Shown: one piece after another, positions 17,005-26,335 of the stretch
Layout: each line of letters starts with the position of its first letter
Numbering within the stretch: position 1 is the stretch's first letter
Source: an uncultured Collinsella sp.
Lineage (GTDB): Bacteria > Actinomycetota > Coriobacteriia > Coriobacteriales > Coriobacteriaceae
DNA: 64,000 nucleotides
Assembly (NCBI GenBank): GCA_902494535.1
Contig: CABUTO010000005.1
Coordinates: 10,710-74,709 of the forward strand
Direction: 5' to 3'
Notes under the pieces: model-generated
What the model saw: only the letters and a program-made list of their open reading frames with translations
Told to the model about the DNA's origin: nothing
Database searches by the model: none
Made by a program: the position numbers and the translations under genes

Positions 17005-17332
17005 GTGGGACGCGCTTTCCCGATGGCAGCCCAGGCGGAAAGCACGTCCCGGAATCCGCGCTCAGACTGGGACGTAGTTTCCGGATGGCGCCTCAAGCGG
17101 AAACTGCGAGCCGGAATCGAGCCGTAGAGTGGGACATGCTTTCCCAATGGCAGCTCAAGCGGAAAGCACATCCCGGAATCTTCGTTCGGAATGGGATGCA
17201 GTTTCCAAATGAATGGCTAGCGGAAAGTTCATCCCGGAATCCGCGCTCAGAACGGGACGCGCTTTCCCAGCGGCGGTCCAAGCGGAAAGCGCATCCCGGA
17301 ATCCCGCCTCAAACTGGGACACACTTTCCGCT
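17005..17332 (+). repeat. Five-and-a-bit tandem 62-bp hairpin repeats
   Basis: Units start at 17005, 17067, 17129, 17191 (61 bp), 17252 and 17314 (partial). Each begins near GGGAC, has a TTTCC/GGAAA stem with arms of about 14 bp, and ends CCCGGAATC. The stem bases differ between units but often in paired fashion (for example GCTTTCC/GGAAAGC against AGTTTCC/GGAAACT). A 62-bp period shifts reading frame in every unit, so it is not a protein repeat. It lies between ssrA and the patatin gene. Confidence 0.85.
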
Positions 17333-17416
17333 TCACCTGCCGCCTCGAAAAACCCATGCGCTCGCTATCCCAAAACTGGGTAGAAGAAAGCCAAAACGAA
17401 ACAGCAGGAGGTCAAC

Positions 17417-18295
17417 ATGACTGCAGAAGATAAGGCAAAGAACGCTGGCAAGGTCGCGCTCGTCCTGGAGGGCGGCAGCTTCCGCGGGCAATTTACCGCA
17501 GGCGTGCTCGATGTTCTCATGGAGGCTGGCGTCGAGATTCCGGCTGTCTACGGTGTATCGGCCGGCGCTCTCAACGGCGTGAACTACAAGTCGCACCAGA
17601 TCGGCCGTGCCAACCGCATCAACCTGGCTTTCTGCAATGACAACCGCTTCATGGGCGCCGCATCGTTTGCGTCCACGGGCTCTATTGTGGGTTACGACTT
17701 TATCTTCAACGATGTCCAGGACCGCCTAGATCCCTTTGACAACGAGACGTTCGACGCAAGCCCCATCGAGATGTACGCCGTCGCGACGGACATGCTCTTT
17801 GGAACCGCCACGTACCTGCCGGTCAAAAGCGCCGTACTTGACCTCGACGCTGTTCGCGCCTCGACGTCGCTGCCGCTGGTGACGCCGCCGGTCGAGATTG
17901 ACGGGCACAAATACGTCGACGGCGGCGTAGCCGATTCGGTCCCCATCGAGCATGTGCTCGAGGAGGCGGGCTTTGACCGTGCAGTCGTCATCGTCACGCA
18001 GGACCGCTCGTACGAGAAAAAGCCTTACGAGTTTATGCCTGCCGCGCGCGCCCGCTATGCCGACTACCCCTATCTGCTCGAGGCTATCGAGACGCGCCAC
18101 GACCGTTACAACATCCAGCGCATGCACCTGTGGAAGTATGAGCGCGAGGGCCGTGCGCTGGTCGTTGCTCCGCAAAAGCCGGTCGAGGTCGGCCATGTCG
18201 AGCACGATTCGGCAAAGCTTTTGGACCTGTATATCCAGGGCCGTCAGGAGGCAAAGCGCCTGCTCGCGGAAATCCAAGAGTTCGTTGAGCGCTAG
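17417..18295 (+). CDS. Patatin-like phospholipase / lipid acyl hydrolase
   Basis: A 292-aa protein of the bacterial patatin family. The oxyanion loop is at residues ~13-24 (LEGGSFRGQFTAGVLD, a variant in which Arg-Gly replaces the usual glycines). The nucleophile Ser lies in GVSAG near residue 42, and the catalytic Asp in DGGVADS near residue 165. These enzymes cut ester bonds of membrane lipids through a Ser-Asp dyad. There is no signal peptide, so it acts in the cytoplasm or at the inner face of the membrane. The start follows AGCAGGAGG. It is alone in its transcript, between the hairpin array and the ribosomal protein operon. Confidence 0.9.
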   Translation: MTAEDKAKNAGKVALVLEGGSFRGQFTAGVLDVLMEAGVEIPAVYGVSAGALNGVNYKSHQIGRANRINLAFCNDNRFMGAASFASTGSIVGYDFIFNDVQDRLDPFDNETFDASPIEMYAVATDMLFGTATYLPVKSAVLDLDAVRASTSLPLVTPPVEIDGHKYVDGGVADSVPIEHVLEEAGFDRAVVIVTQDRSYEKKPYEFMPAARARYADYPYLLEAIETRHDRYNIQRMHLWKYEREGRALVVAPQKPVEVGHVEHDSAKLLDLYIQGRQEAKRLLAEIQEFVER

Positions 18296-18394
18296 CGACG
18301 GCGAACCCTCAAAAAATGACAACAGCTAAAGAGCTGGAAAATCACGGCTCGTGGATGACATGTGCAGAAACTCTGGTCGGAGCCAAAATACCTG

Positions 18395-18422
18395 TTGACT
18401 CGTACGGCGAGCGGGGTAATAT
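18395..18422 (+). promoter_or_regulatory. Promoter of rplM-rpsI
   Basis: TTGACT (18395-18400) and TAATAT (18417-18422) with a 16-bp spacer, followed by a ~60-nt leader with a strong GGAGGAG site before the GTG start. Confidence 0.75.
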
Positions 18423-18488
18423 GGACGGGTTACTTGCAGAGCCCCGTGAATCTCTGTAACAACACGTACTGTACATGGAGGAGTCTAA

Positions 18489-18932
18489 GTGATTTCGAAA
18501 TCGACTCACTACGCCAAGCAGGGCGAGGTCCAGCGCAACTGGGTTCTCGTCGACGCCGATGGTGCTGTCCTGGGCCGTCTTGCCACCCAGATCGCAATGA
18601 TCCTGCGCGGTAAGAACAAGCCCCAGTTCACGCCCAACAGCGACTGCGGCGACTTCGTTGTCGTCATCAACGCCGATAAGGTCCAGCTTACCGGTAACAA
18701 GGCCGACACGAAGACCTATTATCGCCACAGCGGCTACAACGGCGGCCTCAAGGCTGAGAGCTTCCGCCAGGCTATGGAGAAGCACCCGGAGAAGGTCATC
18801 GAGCGCGCCGTTCGCGGTATGCTGCCCAAGACCACCCTCGGCCGTGCCCAGATGACCAAGCTTAAGGTCTACGCTGGTGCCGAGCATCCGCATGCTGCCC
18901 AGAACCCCACGAAGATTGAGCTGGAGGCTTAA
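18489..18932 (+). CDS. rplM: Ribosomal protein L13
   Basis: A 147-aa large-subunit protein. The L13 core is clear: WVLVDADGAVLGRLAT near residue 18, the GDFVVVINADKV strand near residue 54, and the signature AVRGMLPKTTLGR near residue 108. It starts with GTG after GGAGGAG. rpsI follows after 2 bp, the near-universal rplM-rpsI pairing, and a good promoter lies 70 bp upstream. Confidence 0.98.
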   Translation: MISKSTHYAKQGEVQRNWVLVDADGAVLGRLATQIAMILRGKNKPQFTPNSDCGDFVVVINADKVQLTGNKADTKTYYRHSGYNGGLKAESFRQAMEKHPEKVIERAVRGMLPKTTLGRAQMTKLKVYAGAEHPHAAQNPTKIELEA

Positions 18933-18934
18933 AG

Positions 18935-19330
<396 letters not shown>

Positions 19331-19362
19331 GGTTTTATCTCCTTTCGAGATACAATGTACAA

Positions 19363-19404
19363 GCGGGGCCTGCCGATTCCTCGGCGGGTCCCGCTTTTCT
19401 TTTT
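19363..19404 (+). terminator. Terminator of rplM-rpsI
   Basis: GCGGGGCCTGCCGA and TCGGCGGGTCCCGC pair at 12 of 14 positions, followed by TTTTCTTTTT. Confidence 0.9.
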
Positions 19405-19453
19405 CGACTAGGGTGGGCGGTTGCATATCGCCTGCTAGGGAAGGAGCGATCCT

Positions 19454-20791
19454 ATGCCCCAGAACATCTTCGGTACCGACGGCGTCCGTGGCGTCGCCAA
19501 TGCCGACCTCTCGTGCGACCTCGCGTTTCGCCTGGGCCGCGCGGCGACCAAGTTCCTTGGTCCGGATATTTGCATCGGCCGCGACACGCGCCTTTCGGGC
19601 ACCATGCTCGAGAGCGCTCTGACCGCCGGCATTATGGCCGAGGGCGGCCGTCCGCATTGCTGCGGCGTCATTCCCACGCCCGCCGTGGCGCTGCTCACTG
19701 TTCAAAACGAGCTCGACGGCGGCATCGTCATCTCTGCTTCGCATAATCCGCCGGAGTTCAACGGCATCAAGTTCTTTAGCCGCAAGGGTATGAAGCTTCC
19801 CGATGCTGTCGAGGAAGAGATCAGCGCCTGGGTCATGTCCGAGGAAGCCATGGCTGCCGACACGCTGCCGACTGGCGCCGGCGTGGGCCACATCATCAAG
19901 ATGAAGGACGCCCGCAAGGCATACGTCGACCACGCCATCGATACGCTTGATGGCCTGAGGCTCGACGGCCTGGTCGTTGCCGTCGACTGCGGTCACGGTG
20001 CTTCCTGCCAGACTACGCCCGCCGCGCTGCAGCGCCTGGGTGCCACGGTCCATGCCATCAACACCGATTATTGTGGCACCGACATTAACGTTGAGTGCGG
20101 CTCCACTCACCTTGAGCCCTTGCGCGAGCTCGTGCTGCGCACCCACGCCGATATCGGCCTGGCCCACGACGGCGACGCCGATCGCGTGCTGTTCGTGGAC
20201 AGCGAGGGCAATGAGATCGACGGTGACTACATCCTGGCTATCTGCGGTTCTGACCTCGCCGCTCGCGGCAAGCTCGCCAACTCCGAGATCGTCTCGACCG
20301 TCATGTGCAACCTGGGCTTCTCCATCGCTATGAAGGAGCAGGGCTTCGAGATGGTTCAGACCGCCGTGGGCGACCGTTATGTTCTTGAGCGCATGCTCGC
20401 GGACGGCGCCGTCATCGGCGGCGAACAGTCCGGCCACATCATCTTCCTGGAGCACAACACCACCGGCGACGGCCTGGTGACGGCTCTGCAGCTGCTGGCC
20501 GTGCTCAAGCGCACCGGTCGCACCCTCACCGATCTTGCCGGTATCATGAAGAAGTACCCGCAGGTACTCGTCAACGTGCATTCGGACAACAAGGCCGGTC
20601 TGGACGATTGCCAGCCCATCTGGGATGCCGTCGCTGCTGCCGAGAAGGAGCTTGACGGCCGCGGCCGCATTCTGGTGCGCCCGAGCGGTACCGAGCCGCT
20701 GGTCCGCGTGATGGCCGAGGCCGAGACGCACGAGCTGACCCAGCGCGTTGTTGACGACATCGTCGAGGTTGTCAAGCGCGAACTTCCCTAA
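19454..20791 (+). CDS. glmM: Phosphoglucosamine mutase
   Basis: A 445-aa enzyme converting glucosamine-6-phosphate to glucosamine-1-phosphate for UDP-GlcNAc and peptidoglycan. The phospho-serine loop is VISASHNPPEFNGIKFF near residue 95; the metal site DGDADRVLF lies near residue 237; and the sugar-phosphate loop RPSGTEPLVRVM near residue 415. Length is standard. It is followed by EIIA-Glc and nagB, so amino-sugar synthesis and breakdown genes lie together. Confidence 0.97.
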   Translation: MPQNIFGTDGVRGVANADLSCDLAFRLGRAATKFLGPDICIGRDTRLSGTMLESALTAGIMAEGGRPHCCGVIPTPAVALLTVQNELDGGIVISASHNPPEFNGIKFFSRKGMKLPDAVEEEISAWVMSEEAMAADTLPTGAGVGHIIKMKDARKAYVDHAIDTLDGLRLDGLVVAVDCGHGASCQTTPAALQRLGATVHAINTDYCGTDINVECGSTHLEPLRELVLRTHADIGLAHDGDADRVLFVDSEGNEIDGDYILAICGSDLAARGKLANSEIVSTVMCNLGFSIAMKEQGFEMVQTAVGDRYVLERMLADGAVIGGEQSGHIIFLEHNTTGDGLVTALQLLAVLKRTGRTLTDLAGIMKKYPQVLVNVHSDNKAGLDDCQPIWDAVAAAEKELDGRGRILVRPSGTEPLVRVMAEAETHELTQRVVDDIVEVVKRELP

Positions 20792-20862
20792 TGGTCAAAA
20801 ACCGTTGCCAAGTGGTAAACTGTTGAGGTTATTTTGATTGATTGGTATGTCCGAGGGGGAGC

Positions 20863-21360
20863 ATGTTCACTAAAGTCCTAAGGTCTTTTGGTATGCGTGG
20901 TCGAGTCCTTACGCTGGATGCTCCCATCTCGGGCGACGTCATTCCGCTTTCCGAGGTAAACGATCAGACGTTTGCCACTGGCCTTTTGGGCCAGGGCGTG
21001 GCGATTCAGCCCACCGGAACGCGTGTGATTGCACCGGCTGACGCCAAGGTCGAGGCCATTTTTCCCACGGGACACGCCGTTGCGCTTAACACGGTCGATG
21101 GCTTGGACGTGCTCATCCACGTTGGTTTGGACACTGTTCAGCTCGAGGGCAAGCACTTTACCGTACATGCGCAAGTGGGTGACATCGTCCATAAGGGCGA
21201 TGTACTCATTGAGTTCGATCGCGAGGCAATTGCTGCCGAGGGCTACGATGTGACGGTTCCCATCTTGGTGTGCAACTCCGTTGAGTTCTCAAGCATCAAG
21301 GGCTCCGTTGGCGTGCATGTCGAAGAGATGGACCAACTCATCGTTGCTCGCGAGCGCTAG
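20863..21360 (+). CDS. crr: PTS glucose-type EIIA component, stand-alone
   Basis: A 165-aa single-domain EIIA of the glucose superfamily. The phosphorylated His lies in HVGLDTVQLEGKHF near residue 86, and the partner His is probably the one at HAVAL near residue 71. The typical opening ISGDVIPL near residue 17 is present. The ATG at 20863 follows GAGGGGGAG; an upstream in-frame TTG would put that site inside the gene. It can donate phosphate to PTS permeases lacking their own EIIA, such as the alpha-glucoside EIIBC at 48.7-50.3 kb, and may also have a regulatory role. Confidence 0.92.
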   Translation: MFTKVLRSFGMRGRVLTLDAPISGDVIPLSEVNDQTFATGLLGQGVAIQPTGTRVIAPADAKVEAIFPTGHAVALNTVDGLDVLIHVGLDTVQLEGKHFTVHAQVGDIVHKGDVLIEFDREAIAAEGYDVTVPILVCNSVEFSSIKGSVGVHVEEMDQLIVARER

Positions 21361-21631
21361 CAAGTGCACGTGGCCATTAGCCTACAATTCAAACACGTTT
21401 ACGGAGGGCGCCCTTGAAAGAGGACGCCCTCCGTGGCAAGATGGGATTTGTCCGAGGCTAAACAGCTTCGGGTCACCGTGGACGGGCAGGGGCCTCGACG
21501 CGGCTAGACACGAGACACATACATTACGCGACCTCGCCCTGGTGGCCGCACACGTTGGTTGCGGCCGACGCGGGCCGCGGGCAAGTGCTTGTAAGGGAGC
21601 CTTGCCTCTCTTGTACGAGAAAGGACGCGTA
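21361..21631 (+). promoter_or_regulatory. Structured 271-nt leader before nagB
   Basis: It contains a perfect 10-bp hairpin (ACGGAGGGCG at 21401-21410, CGCCCTCCGT at 21425-21434) without a T-run, and a 7-bp hairpin (GGCCGCA at 21544-21550, TGCGGCC at 21560-21566) followed by more GC-rich palindromes. It does not show the glmS ribozyme core. It may be an RNA leader or a plain intergenic region with a promoter. Confidence 0.4.
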
Positions 21632-22360
21632 ATGAAGATCATTAAAGCTAAAGACTACGAGGATATGAGCCGCAAGGCCGCTAATATCATCTCGGCGCAG
21701 GTTATCCTCAAGCCCGACTGTGTGCTGGGCCTTGCCACCGGCTCCACCCCGATCGGTGCCTACAAGCAGCTCGCTGCTTGGTACGCGAAGGGCGACGTCG
21801 ACTTTGCCGAGGTTAGCACCTACAACCTGGACGAGTATCGCGGCCTTTCGCACGACGATCCCCAGAGCTATCACTACTTCATGCGCGAGAACTTCTTCGA
21901 TCACATCAACATCGACCTGAACAACACGCATGTGCCCGATGGCTCCAACCCCGACGCCGCCGCTGCCTGCTCTGAGTACGACAAGATCGTCGCCGACGCC
22001 GGTTACCCGGATCTGCAGCTGCTCGGCATCGGCAACAACGGCCACATCGGCTTCAACGAGCCCGATGACCACTTCTCCAAGGGTACGCACTGCGTCGACC
22101 TCACTGAGAGCACCATTCAGGCCAACAGCCGCCTGTTCGACAGCATCGACGATGTTCCCCGTCAGGCCTACACCATGGGTACCCAGACCATCATGTATGC
22201 CCGCATGATCCTGGTCGTCGCCAACGGCGAGGCCAAGGCTCAGGCTGTGCATGACATGTGCTATGGTCCGGTTACACCCGAGTGCCCGGCTTCGATCCTG
22301 CAGCTGCACACCAACTGCGTTGTCGTTGCCGACGAGGCCGCCCTTTCGCTCTGCGAGTAG
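21632..22360 (+). CDS. nagB: Glucosamine-6-phosphate deaminase
   Basis: A 242-aa enzyme that turns glucosamine-6-phosphate into fructose-6-phosphate and ammonia. Visible motifs are LATGSTPIG near residue 35, the catalytic YNLDEYRG near residue 70, and LGIGNNGHIGFNEP near residue 130. The start at 21632 follows GAAAGGA; longer in-frame extension would run through the structured leader. The shorter length fits the Firmicutes-type enzyme lacking the allosteric tail of the E. coli form. It counters glmM for the same substrate pool. Confidence 0.95.
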   Translation: MKIIKAKDYEDMSRKAANIISAQVILKPDCVLGLATGSTPIGAYKQLAAWYAKGDVDFAEVSTYNLDEYRGLSHDDPQSYHYFMRENFFDHINIDLNNTHVPDGSNPDAAAACSEYDKIVADAGYPDLQLLGIGNNGHIGFNEPDDHFSKGTHCVDLTESTIQANSRLFDSIDDVPRQAYTMGTQTIMYARMILVVANGEAKAQAVHDMCYGPVTPECPASILQLHTNCVVVADEAALSLCE

Positions 22361-22392
22361 CGCGAATCCTGCACCTCGACATAGCCTTGCCT

Positions 22393-22420
22393 AAGGCCTC
22401 CGCTTTGCGGGGGCCTTTTT
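22393..22420 (+). terminator. Terminator of nagB
   Basis: AAGGCCTCCGC pairs with GCGGGGGCCTT with one wobble, followed by TTTTT. Confidence 0.88.
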
Positions 22421-22808
22421 GCTATCCCTTTCCGCCCGCTTGACCAAAATCTTGGCGCAAGCTTGACGAATGCCGGATGCCCAACAGCTTGATTCATTCC
22501 ATACCAGATTCTATGCAAAAATGCCACTAGAAGGTCGTAGACGGTAGCGGGTGCTAGGCGAGTTGAATGACATGGCTGAACCTTGTTCATCTGCGTTACA
22601 CTGCCGCTTAGATGGGACAAGCTGACAAGCTCATTTACCTGCTTAAAGACCGATTAGTCGGGGGATTAATAACAATCGGCCCTCGCTGTACAAAAACTTG
22701 CCGCTTGCGTACCAAAAGACAACCTAAAACACAAGGTCGCTCTATTCATAGCGCGGCTTGTATGGTCTTGCGGTTACAGTGTCCATACGGTCGAGTTGAG
22801 GAGCGGGC
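22421..22808. other. 388-bp gap before the large regulator gene
   Basis: I see no gene or clear RNA here. It is less GC-rich than its flanks and presumably holds the promoter of the regulator. GAGGAGCGGGC just before 22809 is that gene's ribosome site. Confidence 0.5.
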
Positions 22809-25808
22809 ATGGTAAACGATTTGGGCAGTATGGACGATCTCGAGCTGATGCCGCTGGGCGGTGGCTATATGGTGCGACGCGAACGCTTGATGAATGAGCT
22901 TCTCGCCAAGGGCCGAAAGGCCGGCATCGTGGTTCTTTATACGCCCGACGGGTTTGGGAAGACCTCGGTGCTGCTGCAGTACACCCATGAGGTTAAATGC
23001 GACCCGACGCGAGGCCCCGTGCGGATTATCGAGGCCGATCGCGCCATTGGGCGCGAGGTGTTTATGCAGCTCGAGGTGGTTACCGAAGAACTCAAAGACA
23101 AACCGCACTCCCTTATCGCGATTGATAATGTGCCAAACCTCGATCAGCACGATACCGAAGACCTCATCGACAGGATTCGCGGCCTGCGCGCTATGGGGAT
23201 AGGGGTCTTTATCTCCTGCCGTCCTTCAAATCGTCAGCTGATTCATGGGCTGGGCGATTCGGTTAAGATCAATGCGCAGATGCTCAAGGTGCATGCCTAT
23301 GAGTATTCGGCGTGGGCATCGGCGTTTTCGATCAGCACATCGCTCGACTTTTATCAGCTCACGCAGGGCGTGCCCGAGCTCGTTTCGGCATTGCAGACGG
23401 GTCTGTATGGCCAAGGCGACGTAGCCGGTCTGCTCGAAAACGAGATTGTCAACGTATATGGCGCGGCACTTGTCGATCTGGCTTCGCTCGACAATAATGC
23501 GCTGTTTTGCGTGGCATGTCTCATGGTTTTGATGGGCGAGGGCAATATCGCAGAACTCGAGGCCTGTGGGGTGAGGTTGTCGATGGTCGACCAGTCCTAC
23601 TTTGTACGCGACTACCCGATCTTTGGCTTGGATCCCGCCGAGCGGAGTTTTACGTGTCTGGGCACGGAGGATAACGGACGCTTGCGCTTGCGCAAGTTGG
23701 TGGCCGAGGTTCGCCCCGAGCTTGTTCCGAGGGCGGCCCGGATTTTGCTTAAGGCGGGTAGATGCGATGCGGCGATGGGCCTGGCGGACGCCTTTTTGGA
23801 CCGTGAAGCGGTCCTTGAACTTGCTGGGCAGTATGGGGTCGATCTGGCTCTGACGGGGCACGGGGCCGATATCTGCCGAGCAGCGCTGGGCACGATCGAT
23901 GCCGACGATCCGGCTCCAGAGCCAACGCCTGCCGAGGCGCTCGGCGTATATCTGGCGGCGGTCAGCGTGTCCAATACAAAGCTCGCTCGCTATATGGCAT
24001 CGGTCATCGAGCGCGGGGGCGAACGGGCGGCCTGCGAAATAGACCCTGTTTCATGGAGGGCGGCCCAGACACTGACGGCTGTTTGCTATGGGGACAACGG
24101 GCTTGGGCTTCCTACGAACCTGGCCGTGCCAGAAATAGAGACGTCCCACACCGCACTCGACATGCTGTCCGCGCATATCGAGGTCAAGCGATGCCTGACC
24201 GAACGGGGAGATGACGGCGGCGTTCTACAGCAGCTCAAAACGAGCAAGGCCTACGACTGTGAGCTCGACATCGCGGGGATTGTTATACGGGCCGATAGCA
24301 TGCTGGTGGAGCTTTTTGACGGGTCGTTTGCGGGAACCGACGAGCGCGACGACGAGATGACGGTGGTGCGGGAGGCGCTCGACGTACGTGGGCTTAAGGC
24401 GATGGCTATCTGGGTGCGCATGGTGTTGGCGGCACGGCGGCTCCTTTCCGGCCTGCCGGTAACCGACGACGCGGCGTTCAACGAGCTCGATCGTTTTGCT
24501 GTGCGCATGCGCGACAACCAGATTCAGCTGTTTGGCCTGTTGCTAGAAGGCTGGCAGTCGCTGGCAGAGGGACGGCCGGTTAATGCAAAGTTCCGTGCGG
24601 TCCAAGTGCTCAAACTTGCCGAGGAGTCGATTGCGTACATGCGCGATAACGCATTGCTGCTGGAGCGCGCGGCATATCTGCGTAACACCTCGATGGTTTC
24701 GGTGCGCGAGGAAGCGGAGCTACTCGATATAAGCCAGACGCAGGTTGGTGGCGCAGAGGCCTGGATGGTGGCGCTGCATTTGGCCTGCGCGGGACGAGAT
24801 AGCGATCTTGCGGCCTGGATGTCCATGAATCGTGCGGGGATTCTAGAGCCATCGTATCGGCTCTTTGCGCGCCTTGCCATGCATTGTCTGGGCGAGCCGG
24901 CGGGCAGGATACGCAAGAAGCTTCCCGTGCGCGAGCTGTCGCGGTACTCGCTGCGCGACGATTTGGAAGGGGAGGGCGAGCGCCTGTTCCAGGCCGGCGA
25001 GGTTGAAGCCGTTGATACCATCGACCATATCGAGATTCGCATGTTTGGTGCGTTTCGCGCCGAGCGCGACGGGTTTCCCATCACGGACAAAATGTGGCGC
25101 CGCAAGAAGGCGGCGACACTTGCCGAGCGGCTTGCACTGGGCATGGATGCGCTCGTCGATCGTGAGACGCTGGCCATGGAGCTGTGGCCCCATGCCGAGT
25201 TCAATAGCGCCCGCAATAACCTGTACTCGACGATATCCCGCTTGCGGTCGGCTTTGGGACCGACGCCGGATGGCAAGTCGTGTGTGCTCATCCAAAATGA
25301 ATGCATCGGACTCAACGGCGACTACGTCAAGACCGATGTACGGCTGTTTGACCAGATAAGCCGTGAGGTTTTGGGAAATCGCACGGGTGCGCGCGGGCCC
25401 CATTTAGTTGAGCTGTGCCTTAAGATTGAGCAGCTTTATGCCGGACCGCTGTATGTTCCCAATGGCTGTAATCCCACCTACTTTTTGCGTATGCGACGCA
25501 TTATGCAGTCAAAGTACATCGATTGCATGATTAAGGGGGCCAATGCCGCTCTAGAAGAAAACGATCTGCAGTCGGCGATTTGGCTGGCGGAGTCGGGGCT
25601 TCGGCAGGAAACGGCGCGCGAGGATATGGTGCGCTGCGCCATGCGCGTCTACAGTGCGGCGGGGCGGCGGCGCGATATCGTCGAGCTATACAGCGGGCAT
25701 ATGCACCATCTGAGGGAGCAGGTCAATGGCGTGCCCGAGCCCGAGACGCGGCGTCTATACGAGCGCTTGGTGGAGGGACGGCTCAATCGCGTGCTGGTCG
25801 AGCGATAA
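22809..25808 (+). CDS. Large ATPase-type transcriptional regulator with C-terminal winged helix and BTAD domain
   Basis: A 999-aa protein. The N-terminus has a P-loop-like stretch (YTPDGFGKTSVL, residues ~44-55) in which the first Gly of Walker A is replaced, and a Walker B-like LIAIDNVPN near residue 100, as in MalT/LAL-type STAND regulators. The middle is helical and repeat-like. Residues ~740-830 form an OmpR-type winged helix (ELWPHAEFNSARNNLYSTISRLRSALG), and the rest a BTAD-like helical domain with the usual ARxxLYRAL-like pattern (AWLAESGLRQETAREDMVRCAMRVYSAAGRRRDIVELY). In actinomycete SARP regulators the winged helix and BTAD come first; here they come last. Targets are unknown. Confidence 0.8.
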   Translation: MVNDLGSMDDLELMPLGGGYMVRRERLMNELLAKGRKAGIVVLYTPDGFGKTSVLLQYTHEVKCDPTRGPVRIIEADRAIGREVFMQLEVVTEELKDKPHSLIAIDNVPNLDQHDTEDLIDRIRGLRAMGIGVFISCRPSNRQLIHGLGDSVKINAQMLKVHAYEYSAWASAFSISTSLDFYQLTQGVPELVSALQTGLYGQGDVAGLLENEIVNVYGAALVDLASLDNNALFCVACLMVLMGEGNIAELEACGVRLSMVDQSYFVRDYPIFGLDPAERSFTCLGTEDNGRLRLRKLVAEVRPELVPRAARILLKAGRCDAAMGLADAFLDREAVLELAGQYGVDLALTGHGADICRAALGTIDADDPAPEPTPAEALGVYLAAVSVSNTKLARYMASVIERGGERAACEIDPVSWRAAQTLTAVCYGDNGLGLPTNLAVPEIETSHTALDMLSAHIEVKRCLTERGDDGGVLQQLKTSKAYDCELDIAGIVIRADSMLVELFDGSFAGTDERDDEMTVVREALDVRGLKAMAIWVRMVLAARRLLSGLPVTDDAAFNELDRFAVRMRDNQIQLFGLLLEGWQSLAEGRPVNAKFRAVQVLKLAEESIAYMRDNALLLERAAYLRNTSMVSVREEAELLDISQTQVGGAEAWMVALHLACAGRDSDLAAWMSMNRAGILEPSYRLFARLAMHCLGEPAGRIRKKLPVRELSRYSLRDDLEGEGERLFQAGEVEAVDTIDHIEIRMFGAFRAERDGFPITDKMWRRKKAATLAERLALGMDALVDRETLAMELWPHAEFNSARNNLYSTISRLRSALGPTPDGKSCVLIQNECIGLNGDYVKTDVRLFDQISREVLGNRTGARGPHLVELCLKIEQLYAGPLYVPNGCNPTYFLRMRRIMQSKYIDCMIKGANAALEENDLQSAIWLAESGLRQETAREDMVRCAMRVYSAAGRRRDIVELYSGHMHHLREQVNGVPEPETRRLYERLVEGRLNRVLVER

Positions 25809-25841
25809 AAAACGGGCGCCCGAAGTACTTGGGCACCCGTA
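25806..25841 (-). terminator. Terminator of yhbY (reads on the minus strand)
   Basis: A hairpin ACGGG-GCCC / GGGC-CCCGT with one bulged base per arm. On the minus strand it is followed by TTTTTT. It also sits at the end of the convergent regulator gene. Confidence 0.85.
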
Positions 25842-25877
25842 AGCTTGCTACGTGTTGGCTCGCCGGACCATTGGCTC

Positions 25878-26177
25878 TTAGACGAGCTTGATCTTCTCGA
25901 TGTCCTTGCGCGAGGACTCGCGATACAGCGAGAACTTGCGGCCGATGACCTGGACGACCTCGGCGTGGCAGCGCTCAGCGAGCTCTTCGGCGGCCTCGCG
26001 GGCGGAAAGACTGGAGCCATCGAGCACGGAGCACTTAACGAGCTCGTGCTTCTCCAGGTAGGCGACCGTCTGCTCGACGGTGCCCTCGTTGACATCGGAC
26101 TTACCGATAATGATGGCGGGGTTGAGGTGATGGGCCATGCTGCGAAGCTGCTTGACCTGGGCTCCTGTCAGTGCCAT
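25878..26177 (-). CDS. yhbY: YhbY-type ribosome-associated RNA-binding protein
   Basis: A 99-aa protein with one CRS1-YhbY (CRM) domain. The LTGAQVKQLRSMAHHLNPAIIIGKSDV start and the KH-like GxxG-type loop near residue 75 (QVIGRKFSLYR) are typical. YhbY binds pre-50S particles and helps ribosome assembly. The ATG at 26177 matches the family start; an 11-residue upstream extension is not conserved in style. It is a single-gene transcript with its own terminator. Confidence 0.93.
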   Translation of the reverse strand: MALTGAQVKQLRSMAHHLNPAIIIGKSDVNEGTVEQTVAYLEKHELVKCSVLDGSSLSAREAAEELAERCHAEVVQVIGRKFSLYRESSRKDIEKIKLV

Positions 26178-26335
26178 GGGTTCTCGCTTTCTATGTATGG
26201 GGCGCCCCACGATGGGGCCTTAATCTACGTGAGCTGTCCCACGATAGCGCAGGAACGGCGCGGTGTGGAGCGCGTTTGCCCAGTTCAAAAAGAATGCGGA
26301 TGCCGAGTGAGTGGGCGGCGTGGGCTGCGAACAGG

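Noticed and set aside
17005..17332. CRISPR array
   Set aside because: The repeats are contiguous with a 62-bp period and diverged throughout. There are no constant repeats with unique spacers, and no cas genes nearby.
16887..17420. 177-aa open frame after ssrA
   Set aside because: It runs through the 62-bp tandem array, whose period shifts the frame each unit, has no ribosome site, and reads into the patatin start.
21361..21631. glmS-type ribozyme before nagB
   Set aside because: The ribozyme core sequence is absent and the downstream gene is the deaminase, not glmS.
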